Assembly: GCA_003427395.1 (NCBI GenBank)
Contig: BFEA01000103.1
Span: 1,714,716 to 1,742,984, forward strand
Origin: Chara braunii
Lineage: Eukaryota > Streptophyta > Charophyceae > Charales > Characeae
Length of the DNA stretch: 28,269 nucleotides
Direction: 5' to 3'
Position numbers and translations under genes: made by a program. Shown piece by piece: positions 10,094 through 19,336 of the stretch (positions are counted from its first letter, which is position 1; each line of letters begins with the position of its first letter). Below the pieces are notes generated by a model. That model saw only the letters and a program-made list of their open reading frames with translations, was not told where the DNA came from and ran no database searches.

Positions 10094-10500
10094 CCCGATC
10101 CTTATCGGAATCGGGCAAGGAAGGAGACATTTTAGGGGTTTTGGGTGAAGGCGAATACGAAGATGAAATTAGTTTTAGAGGAAAGCTAGTAGATTGAGAG
10201 ATTGGGAGAGAAAAGACTGCGCGAAATTATGGCGGACAGAGAGGTGATGAGAGGGAAGGATCGAGATTCCACTCGATCCTTGACGGATTCAGATGAGAAA
10301 AGATAGTAAGTCGGGGTTTTCAGATGAGGCGAATTGAATGGTATGGTCAGAAAGCGACGAAAGTCAGTAGAATAAGAGTTAGTAGGGAGTGGGGCCGCGT
10401 AGCCATGTCGGGAAGATGGTATGAGTGGGAACAGAAAGCGCTTATCTCGCTCGTTCCTTGATGGATTCGAGCGAGCGAAGGTGGTAATCTGGGGTTCCTC
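10094..10500. repeat. Three degenerate hairpin-bearing repeats, period about 175 bp
   Basis: A shared core resembling TCCTTGAYGGATT occurs at about 10099-10112, 10276-10290 and 10454-10467, each followed after 20-35 bases by a 'GGGGTTTT/GGGGTTCC' block. Copy 1 sits in stem GCCCGAT/ATCGGGC (about 10094-10118). Copy 3 sits in stem CTCGCTCG/CGAGCGAG (10446-10453 and 10468-10475). Copy 2 is the right arm of another perfect hairpin, AAGGATCGAG/CTCGATCCTT (10256-10265 and 10272-10281). The stems differ in sequence while the cores resemble one another. Confidence 0.55.
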
Positions 10501-12428
10501 AGTGTCGCGAGCCCGATAGTGTGGTCGGCTTCCTTAATAATAGTGCAAATTTAGCACTGTAAGAATCTTAGACTACGAGGGGGAAGAGAAGTTATAAAGA
10601 GGGAATGAATCTGTCCATATTTTAGCAGAAGATTCATTCTGATTTTGCTCATCCTGTCAAAAGGGGGTAACGAAAGGGGGTTTGAACAGGGGGCAGAAAA
10701 AAGCGGACGAAGTATGTACCTGAAGGGCGCAGTGGCAAGGCGATCTTATAGGTGGGCCCCGAATTAGGATGTGAGAGGAAGGTTAGAAGAGTGGTATCTA
10801 CTGCCCGGTGACTGCTGTGATCAATCGAAAACAGTAGCACAGTCGACGCCACGCGGATCGCGCCGTATTGCCGTGGTATTCGATAGTCTCCATCTCGGTT
10901 GTTTTCGGGGGGGGAGGTCCGTTTTGGGCATTCCCCTCGACGTAGTGGCTACCGCTGATCGGTTGGAGCAGTGTATCCCAGTCACGACCAGATACAGAGA
11001 CTCACCTGGTGATAATGTGTTTGAGTGCTTCGTTGTTCGGAGAAGGTGGTGACTTCACGCTCCAAGGTGCGAAATGAGCAATCTTGCTCGCAACCAAAAC
11101 GAGCAGACTGATACGGCAGGCTGAAGTAGATTGCGTGAGCTACTCCCACCTCGGTGTTAGCGGTGACCTCGGAACGAAAGCTTACCTGCAGTTCGAGAGG
11201 CGAGGCTAGACGGTGCTAGGCCTGAATGGCCTTTTGCCACAGACTCACTGTGACCGACACTCACTCACCGTTTGTCTCACCTTAACAGAGTGAGTTATAT
11301 ATGCTCCTGTTGCTTGATTGGTTGATCGTTGCTCCCGGGGCCTGGCTGGTCATGCTAATAATAGGTTGTCTCGGAGACTGAGAAGCGCACGTCTGCATAG
11401 GAGCACCTTGCAGTAGGGGAAAAACTGCGAAGTTGGGATACTCCTGATTGGAGTGACTTGTCCCGAAGGATTACCGCAGCTCCGTGACTCCAAGTTGGCA
11501 CCTGGTTTATGCTGTGCTGGTTGTGTTTTACCCCGCGTGTTGTTGGGCCTTGATTGTGATGCCTTTATTGCTGAGTATATCGTATTTGAGTAGAACATGG
11601 AAGTGGGGGAGAGTTATTTTAAAAAGGCTGCATAGTCACGACCGAACTATAAGGTATGACGTTGTGACTTGGATCTAGCAGTCAAAATCTGTGTAAGAGG
11701 TGCCTTAGCGATCCTGAGGGCTGTGAGGCGATAATTTAGTATAGGAATAGAGCACAGGGGTGTACAATATTCGAGGGTGGCTGCGCAATGATTTGGAGGT
11801 AGTAATCAAGTTAAATAAGAGAGTTTTTTCCTGCGATTCAGAGGGTTGTCAGGAAGGTCAACAGTTGGTGTTTAACTTCTAATTGATCAAGCTGCTATGC
11901 TTTTTGGCTATCGTTGAGGGGCCCTCAGGAGACTGAAGATTACGAGGACCTCTCCTGAGAGTTGAGTTTGTCCCCCTTCTGTATCTCGAGCGTTTGAAAA
12001 CCCTTATCTTCTGCCCTTCTTACTCTAAGTCTAGTCCTGATATGAGAGGAAGGCGGCAGGCGGGATTGCAACCCGTAGGACTGTGACAAGGCTCTGTGGG
12101 GAGTCAACCCACCGATTGCGGGAGCTCTGACGGAACCTAGGCGAGGTTCTGGAGGCAGGGAATTGAAAGGTAACCATTGCTTTTCTTCTATAGACCCAGT
12201 ATAACCCCTACTTGTATTGATTGTTATGTTTGACTGAGTATGTTGCCTGCATCCCTATTTTGACTTTCAGTCTGACTTCAGGACATAAACCAGATTTAAT
12301 AAAGGAATGATTGTGCAAATTCAGTTTCAGTTTTTATTGTCTGACTGAAAGCAGATTGTGGGATTGCATCTGGGGGGGGGATGGGAGAAAGGCAGTATTG
12401 CATGAAGGGTGACTGGGTCAATAAAGGG
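10501..12428. other. Non-coding with isolated hairpins
   Basis: No gene recognised. Local dyads include TGCTCG/CGAGCA at about 11069-11093 and CTCAGGAGA/TCTCCTGAG at 11924-11932 and 11951-11959. A TATA-like 'gagttatatatgc' is at about 11290-11302. None is linked to a recognisable transcript. Confidence 0.5.
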
Positions 12429-12847
12429 CTGGGCCAATTCCATAAGTTTGGAAAGACCAGTGCTATGTTTATTTTGAATTGACCGGAGGACCAGACATGT
12501 TCCATAAGTTTGGGTGGTCAGGTTGCTCTGACTTGTGAGGGCTGAGTGTAAATGACTTTTCAGGGACCAAGCATGTTCCATATGTTTGGGTGGCTTGGTC
12601 GCCCCTGTTTACTTTGGGGTTTTGTCAATTTCTTTAGTTCCTGAACGGAGGTCTGAGCACGTTCCGTAAGTTTGGGTGGCCCAACATCTTCCTACGTTGG
12701 TTTAGAGAGAAATGAACCAGGCTGAGGGCCAAGACCAACGTCTCGCATATGCTGGAACCAGAAGGTTATAATTTAGCTATACTTTATTATTATATTATCT
12801 ATGAACGGGCTGGTCAGACAGGGTTCCATAAGTTTGGGTGGTCTCAT
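12429..12847 (+). repeat. Five dispersed stem-loops with conserved 20-nt loop (copies 1-5)
   Basis: A shared loop, ATGTTCCATAAGTTTGGGTG, with few changes, is found at about 12437, 12497-12516, 12659-12678, about 12820-12840, and as a near-identical form at 12573-12592. It is flanked by short complementary arms: ACCAGAC/GTCAGGT (6 of 7 pair) at 12490-12523, GACCAAGC/GCTTGGTC (8 of 8) at 12565-12600, and a shorter AGAC/GTCT pair at 12816-12844. The copies at about 12431 and 12659 pair less well. A sixth copy lies at 14621-14656. Spacing is irregular (about 60-160 bp). No coding potential; function unknown. Confidence 0.75.
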
Positions 12848-13108
12848 TATAGCTTATTACCAACTGAAGAGAGTATGAATCAAAAATAAAATTGGGGTAC
12901 GAAGGGGCAGACTGAGTCTTGAGTTGAAGATGATCGACTCGGTTATATGCTCTGTGTGTCCGATTTTGAATTCAACGCGTTGAAAAATTCAACGCGCGTT
13001 GAATTCACGTTAAACTCCTGTTCAAACGCGAGTTGGACACGAATTAACGGGGTCCGGGATGATTTTTTTCCTGGGCTAAAAATTATCAAAAACAAATAAA
13101 ATAAAATG

Positions 13109-13337
13109 GGGTTGTAGGTTTTTTTGAGGACTACAACCCTGTATTTATATTTTTATTTTTTTATGCTTTAATCTATTTTTTTAAAAATAAAAAACATAAA
13201 CACACAATGAAAAAACAAAAACTAAAATGAAATGAGTGTTTTAGTTTTGGGTTTCACACAGATTTTTTAAGGGCTAAAACAAAAACAAAAAAAACAAATA
13301 AAAAATATAGGGTTGTAGATCTTTCAAAGATGTACAA
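13109..13337 (+). repeat. Two copies of a 'GGGTTGTAG' hairpin unit inside the TIR element
   Basis: Copy 1 has arms GGGTTGTAG (13109-13117) and CTACAACCC (13131-13139). Copy 2 has arms TTGTAGATCTTT (13313-13324) and AAAGATGTACAA (13326-13337), 11 of 12 pairing around a single C. Both are preceded by an A-rich 'aaacaaataaaa' tract, so they look like duplicated units whose stems have diverged. Confidence 0.6.
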
Positions 13338-13917
13338 TATTTTTTTTTTTTTTTTTTTTTGGGACTTCGTGTATTTAAAAAAAAATCAAAACCACAAAAA
13401 GCAAATTAAAAAAAGAAAAAAAGGACACACACACACAAAATTGGGCCTGTAGCAGGTTGCATGAGTCTGGCGTCAGTAGGTTGAGGGAACCCAGACCCTG
13501 GGCCGCCTGTGTGAATGTATGGAAAGCAGGCCCTGGGCTGGATACGGGTACTGGGCCAAACATAGGCCAAAGGCAGTTGGGGGCATGCAACCACCTCAGG
13601 CCCAAGGCCTGTTCTCGTTCGTGTTGTGCCTCAGGCTACCGGGGCCTACTGGAAGCTTCCTGGGACTGAACACAGGCTGGCCACTTCGATATAGCAAAAG
13701 GCCTGCCTCCACATTGGGCATTCAGGTGCTGGCTGCATGCTGCGTAAGCGCTGCCGCGCTGTAGCTCGTTGACACTCACGCGCTCACGGGCGAGCAGGAA
13801 GGAGCAGACAGTCATAGCCGAGCTGCGTTGCTGTAAGCTGGGTGTGGCGCATGGTGGTCCTTGGGTGCAAGTGAAATTTGTGTGTTGGGGAACAAGGTTG
13901 TGAGTAAGGCGAGACAC

Positions 13918-14210
13918 ACTCTCACACGCAGGCACAGACACACTTACACTTACACACACACACACTTACAAACACACACATACACACGCACACTTACAAA
14001 TACACACATACACAAACACACAAATCCACATACACACACATACTTACAAACACACATACACTTACAAGCACAAACACACACACACACACACTTACAAATA
14101 CACACATACATAAACACACGCGCATATATTCATATTCATGCACAAACACACTTTCACGGCAGACACACACATACACAGATACGCGCACACACAACACACC
14201 TACACACACA
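13918..14210 (+). repeat. CA-rich imperfect microsatellite
   Basis: About 290 bases dominated by (CA)n with interspersed 'ttacaaa' and 'cacata' variants. The 185-codon open frame across it (from 13861) is an artefact of the simple repeat (Thr/His-rich) and is not called as a gene. The tract lies inside the TIR element. Confidence 0.85.
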
Positions 14211-14620
14211 TAACTGGGGCGTTGGCGGTTGGGGGATGTGGGGGCGGATGGGAGGTGCTTCAAGGGTTGGGGGGATTTTTTTTTATTTTATTTATTTTTT
14301 AATATTTTTTTTGCCTAATGCCATGTGTTCCGGACCCCGCGCATCAATTCCGTTTTTCCGAAAAACGCGGGAGTGGCCCATTTTCGCGTTTAACGAGAAT
14401 TCAACGAAATTTTTTTGAATTTAACGGGATTCAACGAGAGTTTAATTCCCCCGTTCTGCGTTAAAAAGATACACAATATATGCTACCTCAAAAGACTAAG
14501 GGCAGACAAGTATGTAAAGTTTGAATATTTTAATAGTTCAGGGCGACTAGGGTGACCTAGTCACATGCCCAAAGAAAAGAAAAGTTGTTGTGCCCTATGT
14601 TTGTGTATACTTCATGGATG

Positions 14621-14656
14621 AGCTAGACATGTTCTATAAGTTTGGGTGGTCTAGCT
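14621..14656 (+). repeat. Stem-loop of the conserved-loop family (copy 6)
   Basis: Arms AGCTAGAC (14621-14628) and GTCTAGCT (14649-14656) pair perfectly around a 20-nt loop (14629-14648) that differs by one base from the family loop. It stands beyond the 1525-bp TIR element, so the insertion separated it from the other five copies. Confidence 0.75.
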
Positions 14657-14940
14657 TTACGCCCTATGTAAGCTAGGTATAAAGGGATAAATCATTGAAA
14701 GATTATGAACTATTGCTTGTTAAATTTACTTTGGGATGGTGAGAGTACTTACCTTTGTGGCTTGACCTGCATGTGACTGAATGAGGCGACTACTTAGTCT
14801 GAGTTTCGGTTTGATAGGTAGTTGCTTTAGCTTCTCGCCACATGCCAGACTCATAGGAGTTAGTTTCAATTCCTGCATTTTATGAGCTAGAATTTTTTTA
14901 CTTAAGTCAATTTCTGCATTTTTTTGGATCCTTTGTTATA
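14657..14940. other. Non-coding, nothing recognised
   Basis: No gene, RNA or clear repeat seen between the last stem-loop and the 120-bp array. Confidence 0.5.
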
Positions 14941-15560
14941 CTTGGCCTTGTATAAATCTTGGTAAGTCACTTTATCTACGGGAAGCGCTGCCGAAATTTT
15001 TACAAAACCAAAGAGTTAGTCAGACTTTGTCTTTTTTAGGGTCTAACTTTTCTGACTTTTTGACTTAGTAAAAATTTGGAACATCTCCTTTTCTAAAGGG
15101 AATGCTGCCCAAATTTTTGCTAATTCAGGGAGTTGAACAAAATTAGACTTTGAAAAGTCAAAATCACTTTAGATTCTGAACTTAGCTTTGTATAAATTTT
15201 GGAATAACACTTTCTCTACGGGAAACGTTGCCGAAATTTTTACAAATCTAGGGAGTTAGTTAAAATTTGTCTTGGTTGAACTCATATTTTATATTTGAGT
15301 TCATGGTGGTTGTCTTAGTATAAATCTGGAAAGTCTCTCTTTCTAGTGGAAGTGCTGCCCAAATTTTACTAATTCAGGGAGTTAGACAAATTTTTTACTT
15401 CTAGAAACAAAAGTTGGACTTTTGAGTTAGTATAAATTCTGCGAGGGCACTTTTCCTACGGGAAGCGCTGCCGAAATTTTCTTAGTTTAGAGGAGTTAGA
15501 TTATATTTTGACAAGTGACAATTCTGGAAAGTCCGCTCTGTATGGAGGAGACTCTGTCAG
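14941..15560 (+). repeat. Tandem array of ~120-bp units alternating between two types
   Basis: Units start at about 14941, 15061, 15181, 15310 and 15428, with a partial sixth near 15531. Each has 'tataaat' or similar, then a CT-rich part, a core, then 'gggagtta' or similar. The core alternates: type A has 'ctacgggaagcgctgccgaa' (units 1, 3, 5, with small changes), and type B has 'gggaatgctgcccaaa' or 'gtggaagtgctgcccaaa' (units 2, 4). Within units the flanks form stems, best in unit 2: AAAAATTTGG (15070-15079) with CCAAATTTTT (15109-15118), plus a nested CCTTT/AAAGG. Function unknown. Confidence 0.7.
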
Positions 15561-16945
15561 GGTCTACCTTTCTAGTGACGCTTGTTTAAATGTAGACTTA
15601 GGCGTAATTAATTAGGACGATTTAAGTAAGTTTGTGATATGGGGGGTTACTCTCCATGAACTTATAAATTTAGCCTGAAAATTGGTCTGTCATGTGTTAC
15701 AGGTTTCCTTGATCGATTGATTCCAAATCTGGACTAGATTCAGCCTGATCCTATAATGATCATCTTCTGTTATCACTGATAACAAGTCGGTTGCCGATTC
15801 GTCGGTTTACGACTCAATTCCAGCTCACCCTCAATGCTCAACCTAAAAGACTTTAGCCATGGTGATTTTTCTTGTTTTGCTATGGTTTCAGCCGGACTTT
15901 TATTGAATGGTCATTTAACGAAGGTGCTGAGTATTTAATTATGGATGTTTGGACATGAGGCTGGGGCTTGCATGGCTAAAGCGAGGGGTATGAGTATAGA
16001 ACTTGAAAGTGGTTGGGTTTGACTCCGTGTTGTGTGTTGACTTTTGTTTGACTCTTTGATGTGATTGTAGGTATGTATGGTGGTTCGGATTTGGATTGGC
16101 CTGCCTGCGATCACGCATATATATATGGTTGTGAGGAGTCCTACTGTGATTGTGAGAAGTGATCGTCACATACTTATTCCCCGTTATATATATATAAATA
16201 TATAGAAAAGTATATGTTCCTATGTTGGGAGTTTGCGTGGCCTGAGGGACCCGCGTATTAAGGATTAAATAGGGGTTGGGGTTGAGAAAAGGAAGAAAAA
16301 CCCCTCCATTGAATGTATACTTTTTCATAATTTATTAGTCGGACGTTGGTTATGGGCCGGGATTCAAGGTCTTTGTCCAGGACATCCCAGACCCTAGACT
16401 CTGCAGGGAAGGAATCTTCCCTCTCGCAGAGCCTATTTGCCTTGCCTAGCGAAACGCTCAGGCCAAAAGTCGGAGGTCTCGCGGCGGCCGCACAACTATT
16501 CCTTCAGCCGTGCAATGTCGTGAGGGCGTAGGCCCTAACGACACTTTGAGCCTGACACTTGAGCGTCATAAGCGCTACTCGGATTCACGAGGGACCGCTT
16601 GATTATGGGCACTACATAGTACGCCATCATTGCGATCACTTGCGTACGCTTGCATTGCGAATCGATATGAGTTAGTCATGCGTCCGCGCGGTTTTATACT
16701 AAGTCTCGCGCGTGACGCCTATCCGATTTCCGCATCGGAGAGTTATGGGATGGATACCCAGGGACTAGGAGCGTTGTTGCGTTGTTTGCTTTGTATCGTT
16801 TCGTGTATGTGTGTGTATGTGTGTTTTTATTTTTTATGTTCTTTATAGTGGTGTGCGCGTGGCGTGTGAGATGCGTCCTAGTCGACTGGCGATGAGTCGC
16901 GCTTAGGACCTCAGCCCCCCCAAGATGTCGGTTCGCGTGTGGGTC
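15561..16945. other. Non-coding stretch
   Basis: No gene recognised. There are TA repeats near 16117-16127 and 16184-16203, a GTTATCA/TGATAAC dyad at about 15768-15782, and a longer interrupted hairpin at 16875-16909 (outer arms GTCCTA/TAGGAC). Short open frames here show no domain. Confidence 0.5.
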
Positions 16946-17213
16946 CCCCGTATGATAGAGGCGTAGTACCGCGCGTACCCCCTATGCTACAACGAACGAG
17001 AAACGCCCTCGGCTGGTCCACCTCTGCGATTGCAGCTGATCAGCTTTCGTACTGTGGACTGAGGCACGACTTACCTCCACCTTACGGGAGTTGTCACCCC
17101 CCTATGATAGAGGCGTAGTACCGCACGTACCCCCTATGCTACAACGAACGAGAAACGCCATCGGCTGGTCCTCCTTTGCGATTGCAGCTGATCAACTTTC
17201 GTACTGTGGACTG
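16946..17213 (+). repeat. 116-bp direct repeat, two copies at 152-bp offset
   Basis: Copies at 16946-17061 and 17098-17213 differ at about 7 positions (roughly 94% identical). Both contain 'tatgatagaggcgtagtacc' and end in 'gtactgtggactg'. The 36 bases between them are part of one arm of the inverted repeat listed separately. Confidence 0.85.
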
Positions 17214-17283
17214 GTAGCTCGGCGGGGATACGCCCACCGAAGGCAGGTGACAACTCCCGTAAGGTGGAGGTAAGTCGTGCCTC
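17061..17283. repeat. Perfect 37-bp inverted repeat flanking the second direct-repeat copy
   Basis: Bases 17061-17097 are the exact reverse complement of 17247-17283. The 149-bp interior holds direct-repeat copy 2 plus about 33 unique bases. Perfect identity points to a recent event (TIR element or inverted duplication). No target duplication was recognised just outside the arms. Confidence 0.85.
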
Positions 17284-17299
17284 TCGTAGGCCCTATCCT

Positions 17300-18734
17300 G
17301 TCGTAGGGGCTCGCGAGAGGTATGGCTGACGCACTCGGTCCGAGCGCCTTTGCGGAAGCTCCATGTATATTTGCGACGAAAGATTAAAAACCAACTCATG
17401 CATGACACGGCCGGGAGGGTCCCGCACTACCTCTTGCGGTGCCGGACCGTTGCGCTTGACAACGTACCACAACTGCACAAAGATTGTTGATGTGATGAGT
17501 AGTGCCCTGCCCATTATAGCAACCCCTACAACAGAGTGACAACGAAGTAAGGACGCCTGTGCTTTTGTCCTCAATATTGAGTCTTGCTTATGTCTGGCAT
17601 CAGTGAGAGCTACTTGGATGCCCAGATAGCGCTTAGAGAGGTTGGAGGCTATCCGTTTGATGCCCCTATCCTCTCCTTCGAGGTCATAATATGGTGCCAG
17701 AAAATACAGAGATTTGTTCCAGTTCACTCTTGCCTCCGAGAGTTCTGCGTAGGCATTGAGCAGACGCTTTGCCTCGTGAGTGGAATCTGTGGTCGCTTCC
17801 ATAACAAGAAGTAGATCGTCGGCCATTGCCCCAGTGAGGAGTGTGTGTCTGGTTCTCAAATTGAGTCCTTGAATCCGAGGAGGTGCCCGTAAGGCATTAA
17901 GGAGCACTTCCATCTGTATGGCAAAGAGAAGAGAAGCAAGAGGACAACCCTACCGGAAGGACCGCGTCAGTGAGAAGATTGGGGACAAAAAACCGTTGAC
18001 TGTGATTGTTGCCGTAGAGTCAATGTACAGTTCTTTTACCCACTTGCAGTATATTGGTAAAAAATTCATGTATTCCAATGTAGCGAGTACGAAAGATCAG
18101 TTGACGAACTGAACGCGATCATACATTTTTTCGAGATTGAGCATAGCCACCAAAACCTGTCTGTTTTCGTGCTGTATGATCTCCAAGGCGCCCATAACTG
18201 TCATGATGTTCTCCGATATTGCTCTCCCTTGTACGAAAGCCCCTTGATCTGGGTGAGCCAGATCAGGCAGGTGCGGCGCGAGTCTTCTTGCAAGGAGCTT
18301 GGAGAGGATCTTATAGGAGATATTGAGTCTGGATATGGGGCGTCAGTTGCGTTTGTCGCCCTTCTTGCAGATCAACGTGATGATGCCCATCTTCATGTCC
18401 CCCGTCAAAAGCCGTCTTCCAAGACTCAATTATAGAGACTGAGAAGTATAGGACCAACGTGTTGCCAGACTGCTTCATATAACTCAACCGGTAACCCATC
18501 TGAGCTCGGGCTTTTGCCCTTTGCCATGCTCTTGACTGCTTCCCACAACTCTTCAATCGTGATTGACCGGTCGAGTGAAAGACGTGCTTCGTGGGAGAGG
18601 CTCGTCTGGGTGTGTCTCCAAAGGTCCTGCTCCTCTTGCAACTGTTGAGCGTCTGAGACGGTGGGTGTCTTGAGGTAAGTGTGTCTTGGAAGTACTCCAA
18701 CGCGTACTCCCTGATGACTGTGGAATTATATATA
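17300..18734 (-). pseudogene. LINE copy D: RT-containing middle part of ORF2
   Basis: Read on the minus strand from 18734. Blocks are 'REYALEYFQDTLTS' (about 18700-18655), 'RLSLDRSITIEELW' and 'MAKGKSPSSDGLPVELYE' within 18641-18426, then 'CKKGDKRN' followed by a stop and 'RPISRLNISYKILSKLLARR'. Next are 'DQGAFVQGR', motif A 'MLNLEKMYDRV' (about 18135-18103), motif C 'MADDLLL' within 17913-17293, and 'GRALLITSTIFVQLWY'. After a frameshift it reaches 'KYTWSFRKGA', equivalent to 'RFLWKPRAG', and fades by about 17320. The first motif A Asp is Asn here, and there are stops and frameshifts, so it is dead. Its upstream half is replaced at 18735 by a Helitron 3' end, so it was interrupted by insertion. 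Confidence 0.85.
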
Positions 18735-18778
18735 CTAGCTAAGCGCCTGCGGTGCGGGCGGTGCGGGCAATGCCCGCA
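18735..18778 (-). other. Helitron 3' terminus: hairpins plus CTAG
   Basis: On the minus strand it reads CGCCCGC-ACC-GCAGGCG (18760-18744), a 7-bp stem with one G-T wobble and 3-nt loop, then CTTAG, then terminal CTAG (18738-18735) and host T (18734). A second stem TGCGGGC/GCCCGCA with 3-nt loop lies just inside (18762-18778). This matches the Helitron rule of a short GC hairpin a few bases from CTRR, with insertion between A and T. Confidence 0.85.
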
Positions 18779-19015
18779 AAAATAAGAAATGTTGTAGGGA
18801 ACCTAACACAAACCACTCACATAAACTGAAACAGACACACAAAAAAAAAATTGAATCACAGGGTAATAAAGAATAACCCAAAACTGGCTACGAAGTCTGA
18901 GTTTAACTGACAAAAAAGAAAAGTGACAAATTGAAAATTCAATTTAAATCATAAAAAAAGTAGGAGGAAGGCCGAGGAGAGACAGAGACAGACAAAGAGA
19001 GATAGAAAGAAAAGA

Positions 19016-19076
<61 letters not shown>

Positions 19077-19336
19077 AAGAGAGCGAGCAACAAAAGAGCA
19101 AAGAATATCAAATGAAAATTATTATTATTATTATTATTATTTATTTATTTTTTCTTTCTCTCTCTCTCTCTCTCTCCTCGCTCCCCCATTTATTTCTATC
19201 TCTCTTCCTATCTCTTTTGTAAGGGCAATTACTTAATCAAAACTGAAACTGACCATAAAAAAATCTGCCATTAACGCAACGCCTGGACGACCGCCCAATC
19301 AACATCTCTCACTTCCTATTTTTCTTATAAGACCAA
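18779..19336. repeat. Helitron 3' subterminal non-coding region with microsatellites
   Basis: No gene. It holds (GATA)n at about 19018-19063 grading into (GA)n, an (ATT)n run at about 19118-19140, and a (TC)n run at about 19156-19176. In the minus sense it follows the passenger ORF stop. Confidence 0.75.

Larger units (their letters stand above)
12952..14476. mobile_element. Non-autonomous TIR DNA transposon with 8-bp TSD
   Basis: The 8-mer TATATGCT occurs directly on both sides (12944-12951 and 14477-14484). Just inside, the ends are imperfect inverted repeats. The left end starts ctgtgtgtcc; the right end read in reverse starts ttgtgtatct. About 100 bases in, both share GTTGAATTC-N-CGTTAAAC, and further in GGGGTCCGG (left at about 13050, right at about 14330 in reverse). 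The terminal blocks are themselves built from repeated GTTGAATTC-like motifs, giving a foldback look. The interior has no transposase: it is AT-rich, with a T run, hairpins and a long CA-rich tract. An 8-bp duplication is typical of hAT, but the termini are not textbook hAT, so the superfamily is left open. Confidence 0.72.

Noticed and set aside
13861-14418. 185-codon open frame across the CA-rich tract
   Set aside because: It is Thr/His-rich simple-repeat translation over a microsatellite, with no domain; the antisense frame (Val/Cys-rich) is equally artefactual.
12944-14484. Assigning the 1525-bp element firmly to hAT
   Set aside because: The 8-bp TSD agrees, but the terminal bases do not match the usual hAT end pattern and no transposase is present.
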